Of a stretch of 64,000 nt of DNA, positions 53,556 through 62,800 are shown one piece after another. This DNA is from Methylococcus geothermalis (GTDB lineage Bacteria > Pseudomonadota > Gammaproteobacteria > Methylococcales > Methylococcaceae), in the NCBI RefSeq assembly GCF_012769535.1, contig NZ_CP046565.1, positions 1,936,501-2,000,500 of the forward strand, given 5' to 3'. Numbering within the stretch: position 1 is the stretch's first letter; each line of letters starts with the position of its first letter. Below the pieces are notes generated by a model that made no database searches, was not told where the DNA came from, and saw nothing but the letters and a program-made list of their open reading frames with translations. Position numbers and translations under genes: made by a program.

Positions 53556-53768
53556 ATGAGAATCGACAAGCACGGCAACATGGAACTGACCGAAGAGGAA
53601 GACGCGGACCTGCTCGAGCAGCTCGAAATCCCGCCCAGCGAGCATGATGATCCGCCGGTGGAAATCGAGTGCGTGAGCACGGAGAACGATGTCGCAACCT
53701 TCAAGGCCACCAATACCAAGACCGGCAAGCATGTCTTGATGGTGTTCGATTTGATGAATCCGGATTGA
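53556..53768 (+). CDS. Small acidic protein, unknown function
   Basis: A 70-residue cytoplasmic protein, strongly acidic in its first half (ELTEEEDADLLEQLE), with a short beta-like second half (ATFKATNTKTGKHVLMVFDL). No recognised domain, no membrane segment. GTGAAGG lies 12-18 bases upstream of the ATG. It follows holA by 26 bases and precedes a strong stem-loop, so it is probably the last gene of the leuS operon. Confidence 0.65.
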   Translation: MRIDKHGNMELTEEEDADLLEQLEIPPSEHDDPPVEIECVSTENDVATFKATNTKTGKHVLMVFDLMNPD

Positions 53769-53832
53769 ACAAACCGTCGAGTCTCTCGCCGACCGAGTGC
53801 CTGCGGGATGTTCCGGGCGCCGAAGGCTATCG

Positions 53833-53852
53833 GCTGGGGGAGGTCCCCCAGC
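53833..53852. terminator. Stem-loop between the small acidic gene and mepA
   Basis: GCTGGGGG (53833-53840), loop AGGT, CCCCCAGC (53845-53852): an eight-pair perfect stem in the 87-base gap between two converging genes. It is the likely end of both transcripts, though T tracts are absent on either side. Confidence 0.5.
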
Positions 53853-53855
53853 GCG

Positions 53856-54695
53856 TCACCGAGCGCTCAGCACCGCCCGGCACGCGCGGGGGAGGGCAGG
53901 CGAGGGGGCGGGGCCGTGGTGGTTTTCGGGCAAAGGGCGTAGCGGTGGGAGGGACAGCCACCAGTCCAGCGAGGCGTCGCAGCCGTCGCCGGGTTCCAAC
54001 GGCTTCTGCGGGATGCAGTCGGGACTGTCCGCGGGGCAGGCCAGGCGCATGTGGAAATGGTCGTCGTGCCGGTGCCAAGGCCGGATTTTCCGCAGCCAGG
54101 AGCGGTCGCCGCGCACCGAGCGACAGAGTTCCTGCTTGATGTGGGCGTTGACGAAAATCCGGTCGACGCGGTGGTCGCGGGCGGCGGCTTCGAGGACGCG
54201 GGCGTGGTTGGCGTCCCACAGCATGTGGTTGAGCCGGCTCTGGTCGTGGGTCAGCAGGGAGGGGGCGGGAATGTTGCTGCGCAACCCATCGGCGTTGCGG
54301 ATCAGGTTCGGGTCGAGGGCGAACCAGACGTCGACGTCGATGCCGCTCTGATGGCTGCGGTGGCCGAACCGCATGGGCCCCCCGCGCGGCTGGGACAGGT
54401 CGCCGACATGGAGTTCGCCCCAGCGGTTCTGAGCCGTTGCGCGCCCCAGTTCGGTGATGCTGCGGATCAGGTCGGGGTGGCCGTAGTTGCGGTTGCGTTC
54501 GAGGTGCATGACCTTGTACCCGTCGCCCTCGGTCGGCAGGCGCACGCCGCCGGCAAGGCATCCTGCCCCGGTTTCGCCGATGGCTTCGGGCGTTCCGGAG
54601 GTCGGCGAGACGACGTCGCCCCAGTCGCGGCTTTCCGCCGGCAGGGCGAACACGGACAGCAGCGCGAGGAGTAGGGGCAGACGGCTAGGCTTCAT
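53856..54695 (-). CDS. mepA: Murein endopeptidase, MepA-like (M74)
   Basis: A secreted zinc metallopeptidase of 279 residues that cuts D-alanyl-meso-DAP cross-links in peptidoglycan. A signal peptide (residues 1-22, PAESRD) leads into the LAS-fold domain with GHRSHQSGIDVDVWF (zinc-binding H and D) and HRHDDHFHMRL (zinc-binding H). GGPMRFGHRS is also family-typical. A proline-rich tail of about 30 residues follows the conserved CDASLDWW segment. The ATG at 54695 follows the upstream coiled-coil gene by 16 bases, so the two are likely co-transcribed. Confidence 0.88.
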   Translation of the reverse strand: MKPSRLPLLLALLSVFALPAESRDWGDVVSPTSGTPEAIGETGAGCLAGGVRLPTEGDGYKVMHLERNRNYGHPDLIRSITELGRATAQNRWGELHVGDLSQPRGGPMRFGHRSHQSGIDVDVWFALDPNLIRNADGLRSNIPAPSLLTHDQSRLNHMLWDANHARVLEAAARDHRVDRIFVNAHIKQELCRSVRGDRSWLRKIRPWHRHDDHFHMRLACPADSPDCIPQKPLEPGDGCDASLDWWLSLPPLRPLPENHHGPAPSPALPRACRAVLSAR

Positions 54696-54711
54696 CGGCA
54701 ACGGCGAACGA

Positions 54712-55788
54712 TCATTTTTCCGGCAATTCCGGGGGCAGGCCGGGCGCTTCCGGCTCGTCGAATTCGGCGTCCTGGCCAAGCTGGAATCGGCGCGAGGCAT
54801 TGATGATCCAGCCTTTGGCCTTGGCGAGCTTGATGTCCTTGACTTCTTCCTCCAGCAGCAGGCGCTGGCGCTCCAGCGCGAGCAGCTCGATTTCCCTGCG
54901 CAGGCGGGCGTCGGCATCGTCCATGGCTTCGGCGCGCCGGGCTTTCGATTGCAGCTCGGCCTCGATTTCCATTTCCCGCAGTTTCTGCTCGTGGCGTACC
55001 TGCTCTTCCTTCTGGCGGGCTTCCGCGGCCCGGCGTTCGGCCTGCAGCGCTTCTTCCGCGGCGAGTTCGGCCTTCAGGCGCTCGGTTTCGTGTTCGTGCC
55101 TCGCCTGCCTCAATTCAGTCTCATGCCGTTCCAGCGCCAGTCGCGCGTGCTCCCGTTTCAGCCGGGCCACTTCGTCCTGGACCTCCTGTTCGAGGCGTCG
55201 CCGTTCGGCTTCGGCAGCGAGGTCGCGCTGACGCTGTAGCAAGGCTCGATACAGCGGCCGGTAAGGCGACCATGGCGGCAAGGCTTCCACTTCCGATTCG
55301 TCCAGCGCTTCGAATGCCGGGGTGAGCACGCAGCGCGTGCGGCAGCGGATGGCCTGCGCGGCCAGAGTCTCGTTGGTTCGGGTTTCGATGCGCCGCTCCA
55401 CCGCTGTGCAGCCCGCGGCCAGCCAGAACGGGTCCTCCAGCACCCGTAATTCTTCCAGCGCCATGTCGAGCAGGACGCGCTGGTAGCGGAGCTTGATGGC
55501 ATGGGCGAGCTGGTCGAGGCTGTCCGGGTTGCGGCGGGCATAGTCCAGTGTCGGTTGGAACCGTACCGACAGTTCGACGCCGATGCGCAGCGCATCGCCC
55601 AGTGTCTGCTCCGGCACCGGCAGAATCCAGTCCTCGATGCTCAGTTCGGTGAGCCGGTGGTAGATGCGCGGCGTGAAATCGCGCGGTTTGAGGAACAGCT
55701 TGCGGAACGGCCCGAGCCGCGTGGTGACGACGTAATGGTCGCCGACGAAGCCGGGGTCCCAGCGTTCGGTGTCAAGCTCGCCGTTCAT
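54712..55788 (-). CDS. Coiled-coil protein, unknown function
   Basis: A 358-residue cytoplasmic protein I do not recognise. Residues 1-185 form a globular-looking domain, with PPWSPYRPLYRALLQRQR at its end. Residues about 190-325 are an almost uninterrupted charged helix (E, R, A, Q, L rich), predicted to be a long coiled coil, followed by an acidic proline-rich tail (EPEAPGLPPELPEK). It overlaps the upstream four-segment membrane protein gene by 17 bases, so the two proteins are probably made together and may interact. It has no signal peptide. Confidence 0.75.
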   Translation of the reverse strand: MNGELDTERWDPGFVGDHYVVTTRLGPFRKLFLKPRDFTPRIYHRLTELSIEDWILPVPEQTLGDALRIGVELSVRFQPTLDYARRNPDSLDQLAHAIKLRYQRVLLDMALEELRVLEDPFWLAAGCTAVERRIETRTNETLAAQAIRCRTRCVLTPAFEALDESEVEALPPWSPYRPLYRALLQRQRDLAAEAERRRLEQEVQDEVARLKREHARLALERHETELRQARHEHETERLKAELAAEEALQAERRAAEARQKEEQVRHEQKLREMEIEAELQSKARRAEAMDDADARLRREIELLALERQRLLLEEEVKDIKLAKAKGWIINASRRFQLGQDAEFDEPEAPGLPPELPEK

Positions 55789-57043
55789 GGGCCTTGCTCT
55801 CGATGAACCGTCGTATGTTGCCTTCGCTGATACCCTCGTCCGGGCCGGCCTGCGCGGGTTCCTTCCTCATACATTCGGCCATGATGGGGTAGAGATTGGG
55901 CGCGAATTCCACGCTGCGTTCGCTGACCTTCCTGAGGAACCCGCGGTTGAGCAGGAAGGCGACGGTGAACATGCGGTTCCAGTCGGGATAGCGTTTCGCC
56001 CGCTCGAGTTCGGTCTTCTCGAACACGAACTCCAGCTCGTCGTTGTCGTTGATGGCGAATTCCGAGAACTGCCGCAGCCCCTGGAAGGCCAGTACCTTCT
56101 CCTCCTCGGTCAAGGGCCCCGGCGCGCTGAACTCCAGCCGGTAGGACAGGACGAGGGTGAAGAAATCCACCATGGCGGCGCAGGCGAGCGCGAACAGGGA
56201 CAGGTCTTCCCACATCGCGAACGAGGGGGTGATGCCGCGGACGAATTCGACGTGGCTGCCCCAGACCGGGGCGGGCACCGGCTTGACACCGTGGACAGAC
56301 GCCAGATTGTCGGCCTTGGCCTGGACTTGCCGCACCTGTTCCATGAGTTCGGCGTAGACGGCCGGATTCTTGAGATCGGAGGAAAATTTCTGCACCGCGC
56401 CGCGCGCGGCCGCGATACGCTGGTCGAGGTCGCCGAAGTTCGACGCCATCTGGCGCAGCCGGTTTTCCTCGGTGAGCTGGAGTTCGTTGTAGTGGTTCCA
56501 CATCGGTCCCTTGCCCACCCGTTTCCTGCTTTCCTCGCGTATGCCCTGCAGGGTGCCGAGATAGGCCTGGGTGGCCTCCTTCGCCGCCGCTTCGGTCCGC
56601 TTCTGCTGGCGCGCCATCAGCGTGCTCTTCAACTGGTTGACCTGGTCGAGATAGTCGTTCAGGTTCTGGTCCAGGGTGCGGTAGCGGGTCAGCAAGGTGT
56701 TGTCCTGCTGCGAAAGCTCGTAGAACTTGAAATAGGAGAACGACACCGAGACCAGCAGGGCGACGGCCAGCGTCACGCCGACGGTGAGGAAGCGCGCCAG
56801 GTTGGCGCGCCAGTGACAGCTCGCCAGTTCCAGGGAGCAGATCACGATGACCGACTGCACGGCGACGGTGATGATCAGCGCGATCCAGTCCGTAATGAAG
56901 TAGGACAGGCCATAATAGGTGGTGTAGCCGGAGGCGAGGCTGAGCAGCAGCACCAGCGGAATGGACCAGATGCGCAGGAGGCCCACGAAGGTGCTCTGCA
57001 CCGAGTTCAATATCTGTCCGATGCGCCAGACCGATGTGTTCAT
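55772..57043 (-). CDS. Membrane protein with large internal coiled coil, unknown function
   Basis: A 423-residue protein with three N-terminal membrane segments (about 25-45, 52-72, 82-104), a long charged, coiled-coil-like stretch (about 108-255), a fourth hydrophobic segment (about 275-297), and a soluble C-terminal domain (300-423). If three spans precede it, the coiled coil would be on the periplasmic side and the C-terminus inside. No family recognised. It is the first gene of the minus-strand set and lies divergent to the 45-residue protein gene, 80 bases away. Confidence 0.75.
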   Translation of the reverse strand: MNTSVWRIGQILNSVQSTFVGLLRIWSIPLVLLLSLASGYTTYYGLSYFITDWIALIITVAVQSVIVICSLELASCHWRANLARFLTVGVTLAVALLVSVSFSYFKFYELSQQDNTLLTRYRTLDQNLNDYLDQVNQLKSTLMARQQKRTEAAAKEATQAYLGTLQGIREESRKRVGKGPMWNHYNELQLTEENRLRQMASNFGDLDQRIAAARGAVQKFSSDLKNPAVYAELMEQVRQVQAKADNLASVHGVKPVPAPVWGSHVEFVRGITPSFAMWEDLSLFALACAAMVDFFTLVLSYRLEFSAPGPLTEEEKVLAFQGLRQFSEFAINDNDELEFVFEKTELERAKRYPDWNRMFTVAFLLNRGFLRKVSERSVEFAPNLYPIMAECMRKEPAQAGPDEGISEGNIRRFIESKAHERRA

Positions 57044-57123
57044 GTCGTCCTCGTCCGGGCAGAATGGAAACCTTGGCCGCAGGTCATCGATCGAGTCTAT
57101 GGGCGAATGTGAAGAGGGATGTC

Positions 57124-57261
57124 ATGGAGCCGTTCCTGATTTTCTCCATTATTGCTTTCCTGGTCATCGTCGGCAACGCATTGCTCTTGTTGCGCACGGC
57201 GCGAACGCCGAAGCTGCCCGAGACGGTGCGTCCCCAGCCTTGCTGGGACGATGAGGACTGA
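57124..57261 (+). CDS. 45-residue single-span membrane protein
   Basis: MEPFLIFSIIAFLVIVGNAL begins this short protein; residues 4-23 form one membrane helix, followed by RTARTP and a short acidic tail (CWDDED). AGAGGGA lies 7-13 bases before the ATG. It is placed 30 bases before the HerA-type ATPase gene on the same strand, with divergent control from the coiled-coil membrane protein. A longer frame upstream exists but has no ribosome site. Function unknown. Confidence 0.6.
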   Translation: MEPFLIFSIIAFLVIVGNALLLLRTARTPKLPETVRPQPCWDDED

Positions 57262-57291
57262 AGGTTTGTTGCGCCGGGGAGCCAGGTCGTC

Positions 57292-58932
57292 ATGGAAGCC
57301 TCCGAAAATTCGCTGATCGGTCGTATCACCGAGGTGCGGGTCGGGCGGTTCGCCGCCCGTCTGCTGTCGGAGGCGGAAGGTTTCCGTAGCGAAATATCGG
57401 TGGGGGAAGAAACACAACGGCCCGGCCAGATCGGCGCGTACGTATCGGTCCGGCATGGCGCTTTCCGTATTCTCGCCCTGGTTCGAGAGGTCTCCGGCGG
57501 GGCTGCCGGATCGGCCGCCGGCAGCTCGATGCAGTTGGTACCGTTGGGCGAATTCAACGACAAGGGCGCGTTCAGCCGCGGGGTGCGGCGTTATCCGGTG
57601 CCGGGGGCCGAGGTCCACGCCGCCTCTCCTCAAGAGATCAACGCCGTGTTCGCCCGCACCCGCAATCTGCGGTTCAACCCGGGCTATCTGCCGAATCATC
57701 CCGCGACCGGCGTCTATCTCGACCCCTCCGCCCTGTGCGCCCGGCATTTCGCCATCCTCGGCCAGTCCGGCGCGGGCAAGTCCTGGACCGTGGCCAGCCT
57801 GATCCAGCGCCTGCTCGTCTCCAGCCCCAAGGCGCACATCATCGTGCTGGACCTGCACGGCGAATACTGCTGGCGCGGCGCCGAAGGCGCGCTCCATAGC
57901 GCATTTCCGCCCGAGGCCACCCGGGCGATGGATGCCCGCGAGCTGGAAATTCCCTACTGGCTGATGAGTTTCGCCGAGCTGGTGGATCTCCTGATCGAGC
58001 GCGACGATCCGGCGGCCTCGATCCAGACGGCCTTCCTGCGCGAAGCCGTGTTCGAGCTCAAGCGGCGCAGCGCCCGCGAGCTGGGTCTGGCGGGGGTGTC
58101 GATCGATGCGCCGGTGTATTTCTCCCTGCAGGAGGTGTACGAGCGTTTCAAGGAGGCCAACGAACACCGGACCGATTTCGGCAAGACCAAGGGCCCGCTG
58201 TTCGGGCAATTCGACGAATTCCTGCTCAAGCTCGGCAGCCGGCTGCATGACGTGCGCTACGATTTTCTGCTCAAGCCGAGCCGCCGCAACCGTTCGGAAA
58301 CCTTGCCCGGTTTGCTGCGGGATTTCGTCGGCTTGGGCGAGCCGCATTGCCAGGTCAGCGTGATCGACCTGAGTCCCGTGCCATTCGACGTGCGCCCCAC
58401 CGTCTCCGCCCAGATCGGCCGGCTGGCTTTCGAGTTCAACTACTGGAACCCCGACCGGCGAGAGTTTCCCATCCTCCTGGTCTGCGAAGAGGCGCACGCC
58501 TACATCCCCCGCGAGCGCGCCACCCCGTATGAAGGCACGCGGAAGTCGATGGAGCGCATCGCCAGGGAGGGACGCAAGTACGGCGTCGGCCTCGCCGTGG
58601 TCAGCCAGCGCCCGCACGAACTTTCCGAGACGGTGCTCTCGCAGTGCGGGTCCTACCTCTGCCTGAGGATCAGCAACCCGGACGACCAAGCCTATGTCCG
58701 CAAACTGGTGCCCGAAGGCGAGGCCGATCTGGTGGATGTCCTCACCGTGCTGGGCCGGGGCGAAGCCCTGATCCTGGGCGAGGCGACCCCGTTGCCGGTG
58801 CGCTGCCAGATCTTCAGGCCCGACCCGCCACCCAACAGCAATGACGTGGACTTCCATAAAGCCTGGACCACCGATGCCGACGACCTCGACATCGAGGCGA
58901 TCGTCAGATGCTGGTGGAGCCAGGGGCGGTAA
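57292..58932 (+). CDS. HerA-type P-loop ATPase (DUF87)
   Basis: A 546-residue ATPase of the HerA/FtsK superfamily. An N-terminal HAS-barrel-like part (GRITEVRVGRFAARL, residues 10-24, to about 80) precedes the core with Walker A GQSGAGKS (157-164) and Walker B LLVCEEAH (395-402). The segment SQRPHELSETVLSQC carries the sensor/arginine region. HerA enzymes form hexamers that translocate DNA, usually with NurA, Sir2 or other nuclease partners. No such partner is encoded next to it; instead a small membrane protein lies upstream. Confidence 0.85.
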   Translation: MEASENSLIGRITEVRVGRFAARLLSEAEGFRSEISVGEETQRPGQIGAYVSVRHGAFRILALVREVSGGAAGSAAGSSMQLVPLGEFNDKGAFSRGVRRYPVPGAEVHAASPQEINAVFARTRNLRFNPGYLPNHPATGVYLDPSALCARHFAILGQSGAGKSWTVASLIQRLLVSSPKAHIIVLDLHGEYCWRGAEGALHSAFPPEATRAMDARELEIPYWLMSFAELVDLLIERDDPAASIQTAFLREAVFELKRRSARELGLAGVSIDAPVYFSLQEVYERFKEANEHRTDFGKTKGPLFGQFDEFLLKLGSRLHDVRYDFLLKPSRRNRSETLPGLLRDFVGLGEPHCQVSVIDLSPVPFDVRPTVSAQIGRLAFEFNYWNPDRREFPILLVCEEAHAYIPRERATPYEGTRKSMERIAREGRKYGVGLAVVSQRPHELSETVLSQCGSYLCLRISNPDDQAYVRKLVPEGEADLVDVLTVLGRGEALILGEATPLPVRCQIFRPDPPPNSNDVDFHKAWTTDADDLDIEAIVRCWWSQGR

Positions 58933-59036
58933 GTCATATGTCGGCCGTTCCTAGGCTTGTATGTGTCTTGCCGCGGGTGTATGAGTACGGCTGAGCAAGC
59001 CGGGACGATGTGTCCGAAGTCCAAGGAATTCGACCT

Positions 59037-59372
59037 ATGAATCTTTCCACCGAAATCAGCGACGGCAAGACTGTTCTGACCCTCGCGGAGCAGCGCCTGG
59101 ATGCCCACAACTCCGGCGAGCTGAAGGATTTCATGCTCAAGCTGCTGGAGGGCGGCAGCCGCCATCTGGTCGTGGACCTGAGCCAAGTGAGCTTCATCGA
59201 CAGTTCGGGGCTGGGCGCCCTGCTGTCGGGGCAGAAGAATGCCACGCTGCGTTCGAGCGTCTTTCTGCTGGTCGGGCTCCAGCCTAGGGTACGCTCGATG
59301 TTCGAGCTGACCCGTCTGCACCGGGTGTTCGAGATCTATTCCACGCTCGAGGAAGCATTGCGCGGCGAGTAG
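59037..59372 (+). CDS. STAS-domain anti-sigma factor antagonist
   Basis: A 111-residue single STAS domain of the SpoIIAA/RsbV type. The phosphoacceptor segment is FIDSSGLGALL, with S56/S57 as the likely phosphorylation site. When dephosphorylated such proteins bind the partner kinase and release whatever it holds. ATG 59037 gives the family length; an upstream GTG (59010) is less likely. The RsbW-like gene follows after 13 bases. Confidence 0.9.
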   Translation: MNLSTEISDGKTVLTLAEQRLDAHNSGELKDFMLKLLEGGSRHLVVDLSQVSFIDSSGLGALLSGQKNATLRSSVFLLVGLQPRVRSMFELTRLHRVFEIYSTLEEALRGE

Positions 59373-59385
59373 CCGGGAGGGTGCC

Positions 59386-59814
59386 ATGCATGGCGAAACC
59401 GACGTCAATGTCGACATCGTCGTTCCCAACCAGACCCGTTACCTGGGGCTGATCGGGAACATTGCGGAGCAGATCGCCAGGGAATTGGTCGACTATCGCG
59501 GCGATCGCGATGCGCTGGGTTACAACATGAACCTGGTGCTGACCGAGGCCATGGTCAATGCCATCGAACACGCCACACCGGGAGAGACGGACAAGACGGT
59601 CAGGGTTTGGATCCATATCGAAGACGAAGACCTGTGCATCCGGGTCTACGACCACGGCCAAGGCTTCGATCTGGAGTCCGTTCCGATGCCCGACTTCGAC
59701 GATCCCGGCGAACACGGCCGCGGCATCTTTTTCATCCGCAAGTTGATGGATTCGGTGACCTATCGCCGGACCGAGAGCGGCAATGTCCTGGAAATGCGCA
59801 AGAAGCTGGCCTAG
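59386..59814 (+). CDS. RsbW-like serine kinase / anti-sigma factor (HATPase)
   Basis: A 142-residue GHKL-fold kinase. The N box is LTEAMVNAIEH (with E54, N58), the G1 box DHGQGFD (89-95) and the G2 box GEHGRG (108-113). These are the ATP-binding motifs of RsbW/SpoIIAB kinases. With the STAS gene directly upstream, a partner-switch pair is clear. No cognate sigma factor or PP2C phosphatase gene is in the window. The next gene encodes NAD-glutamate dehydrogenase, 29 bases away. Confidence 0.9.
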   Translation: MHGETDVNVDIVVPNQTRYLGLIGNIAEQIARELVDYRGDRDALGYNMNLVLTEAMVNAIEHATPGETDKTVRVWIHIEDEDLCIRVYDHGQGFDLESVPMPDFDDPGEHGRGIFFIRKLMDSVTYRRTESGNVLEMRKKLA

Positions 59815-59843
59815 CCGGCCGAATCGCCCGGGAGGGCGCGGTT

Positions 59844-62800
59844 ATGAACGATAGCCGCCGTGCCTGGCCGGAAGCCGGCCCGTCTTGGGAAAGCGCCTAC
59901 CGCCGCCGGCTCGAACGATTCCGCCGTAGCCGCGGGATCGCGGCGGATTCTCTGCCCGGCGCTTGGGTTTTCCCTCCTGAATACCGCTCGCGGATTCCGC
60001 CGGCGGCGGCGTTGAGGGACGCGATCCGGCTGGAAACGGTGGTGCGGACGGGCGCCGATACCGCCGATCTCTGGCGGCCTTCACCGTGCTTCGGCGACCC
60101 TCACCACCGGCTGCGAATCTACAGCCCGGTCGAGCAGGATCTCGACCGGGTCATGCCGTTTCTGCAGAACCTCCATCTCCGCATCATCGACCAGATCCAG
60201 TTCAGGCTGGTATTTCGAGGGCGATGCTGTTTTATCCGAAGCTTCGCTGTAGCCTCGGATGCCGCTCCGGGCGGCGACCTGATGTCCGCGCGCGGACCTC
60301 TGCTGGAAGCGCTGGCTGCCTTGATGGCCGGGCGCGTGGAGAATGATGCCCTGAATGCGTTGATCCTCGCCACCGGCCTGTCGTGGAAGGAAATCGACCT
60401 GTTTCGGGCTTATCACAATTACCGTCTGCAACTCGGCAGCCGGTTCGGGCGTTCCCGTTTCCTCCGGGCGTTGTTCAACAACCCCGAAGCCACCCGCCTT
60501 CTCTACCGGTATTTCGAGAGTCGGTTTCAGCCTCGTGGACAGGGTGACGAAGAAGTGCTGTCGGCGCTCCGGCAGGACTTCATCGTGGCTCTGAACGAGG
60601 TGACGGACAGCGGCGAAGATCACATACTGCGGTCGCTTTTCAACCTGATCGACGCTACGCTGCGCACGAATTTCTACCGGCGCCGGGACGATCCGGATTA
60701 TTTCATCGCCCTGAAGATCAGCGGCCTGGGCGTCATCGACATGCCCGCGCCGAAACCGCTGTTCGAAATCTATGTGCATTCGGCCGCCATGGAGGGCATC
60801 CATCTGCGGGGGGCGCCAGTGGCCCGTGGCGGCATTCGGTGGTCGGACCGGCCGGACGATTTCCGGGTCGAGATTCTGGACCTGATGCAAACCCAGATGA
60901 TCAAGAATGCCCTGATCGTGCCGCAAGGCGCCAAGGGTGGTTTCATCCTGAAGTCTCCGTGCCGCGATCCCGACGAGTGCCGGCGTCTGGCGGGGGAAGC
61001 CTATGCCACGCTGATCCGGGGCATGTTGGATTTGACCGACAATGTCACGGCGCAAGGCGTCATGCATCCCCTGTCCGTCGTCGCCTACGACGATCCCGAC
61101 CCGTATCTGGTCGTCGCCGCCGATAAAGGCACGGCGCGGCTGTCCGACACCGCCAACACCATCGCGCAGCAATACGGCTTCTGGTTGGGGGATGCCTTTG
61201 CCGCAGGCGGTTCGCAGGGTTACGACCACAAGCGGCTCGGCATCACCGCCCGCGGCGTGTGGGAATGCGTGAAGCGCCACTTTGCCGAGCTGAACCGGGA
61301 TATCGAACTGGCGCCGTTCACGGTGGTCGGCATCGGCAGCATGGATGGCGATGTGTTCGGCAACGGCATGCTGTATTCCCGGAATATCCGGCTCCTGGCG
61401 GCGTTCAGCGGCCAGCACATTTTCCTGGACCCTGATCCGGATCCCGAGACGTCCTACCGGGAGCGCCGCCGGCTGTTCGATCTGCCGGGCTCCACCTGGG
61501 CGGACTACGACAGCCGGGCGATCTCTTCCGGCGGCGGCGTGTTCCGGCGCGATGCGAAGGATATTCCCCTGTCGCCGCCGGTCCGGGCCTGGCTCGGCGT
61601 CCGGCACGGTTCCATCGACGGCGAGGGACTCGTCCACCTGCTGTTGACGGCGCCGGTCGACCTGCTCTGGCTCGGCGGCGTCGGGACTTACGTGAAAGGC
61701 AGTTCGGAAAGTCATGAAGACGTCGGCGACCGGGCCAACGACGCGGTGCGGGTGGACGGCATCCAGCTGCGCGCGGCAGTGGTGGCGGAAGGTGCCAACC
61801 TCGGCTTCACTCAACAGGGGCGCGTGGAGTTCGCTCTGGCCGGCGGCCGCATCAACACCGATGCGGTGGACAATTCGGCAGGAGTCGATCTGTCCGACCA
61901 CGAGGTCAACCTGAAAATCCTGACCGGCCTGCTGCGGGAGCACGGGATGATGGCCGGCGGGGAGGAGCGGAACCGGTTCCTGACCGAACTTACCCGAACC
62001 GTTTGCGATTCGGTGCTGCGCGACAATGCATCCCAAAGCCTGTGTCTTTCGCTCGACCGGGAGCGCTGCCTACGCGACGCGGAGCCCTTTCTCGAACTCG
62101 CCGACCGGCTCGAGAGCTCCGGCAGCCTGGACCGTAGCTACGAGTCCTTCCCCGGCCGAAAAGAGGTTCAGGCCCGCGAGCGGCGCGGGCTGGTGCGGCC
62201 GGAACTGGCGGTCTTGCTCGCTCACGCCAAGCTGGCCCTGAAGCGGGCGCTGCTCGACGCGCCCGGTTTTCTGGATGCCGAATGGTCTCGTCCGATGCTG
62301 GCTGGATATTTTCCTGCCGAGGTGAGGAAGCGTTACGGATCGGTTCTCCACAAGCATTCCCTGGCCCGTGAAATCACGGCCACCGTCATCTGCAACCGCA
62401 TTTTGGACCAGGCCGGATCGTCTTTCCTCGTTCTGGCCGACGAACTCGATCCGGCCGCTGCGGCCGATCTGGCCGGTGCCTACCTCTGCTTCGATGCCGC
62501 CTTCGGGGGGGGCGAGTTGCGGAGGAAAATGGCCGGCTTTGACCACGGCGCTGAGATGGACCGGCGATACCGGATGCTGCTGGAACTGGAAGAAGTCCTG
62601 TGCGCCTGCTGCGACTGGGCGATCCGCGAAGGCATCGGGCTGCGTCCCGGTGATGCCGAAATCGGGTCATGGCAGTCCGATCTGGCGGATTATCTGGACT
62701 ATAGCGAGACTGCGCTCGGCGACAACGAGCGCACGGCATTGGCCGAGCATGTGGCGGAACTGAAGGATCTCGGCTTCGACCAACGGGAAGCGCGTACCTT

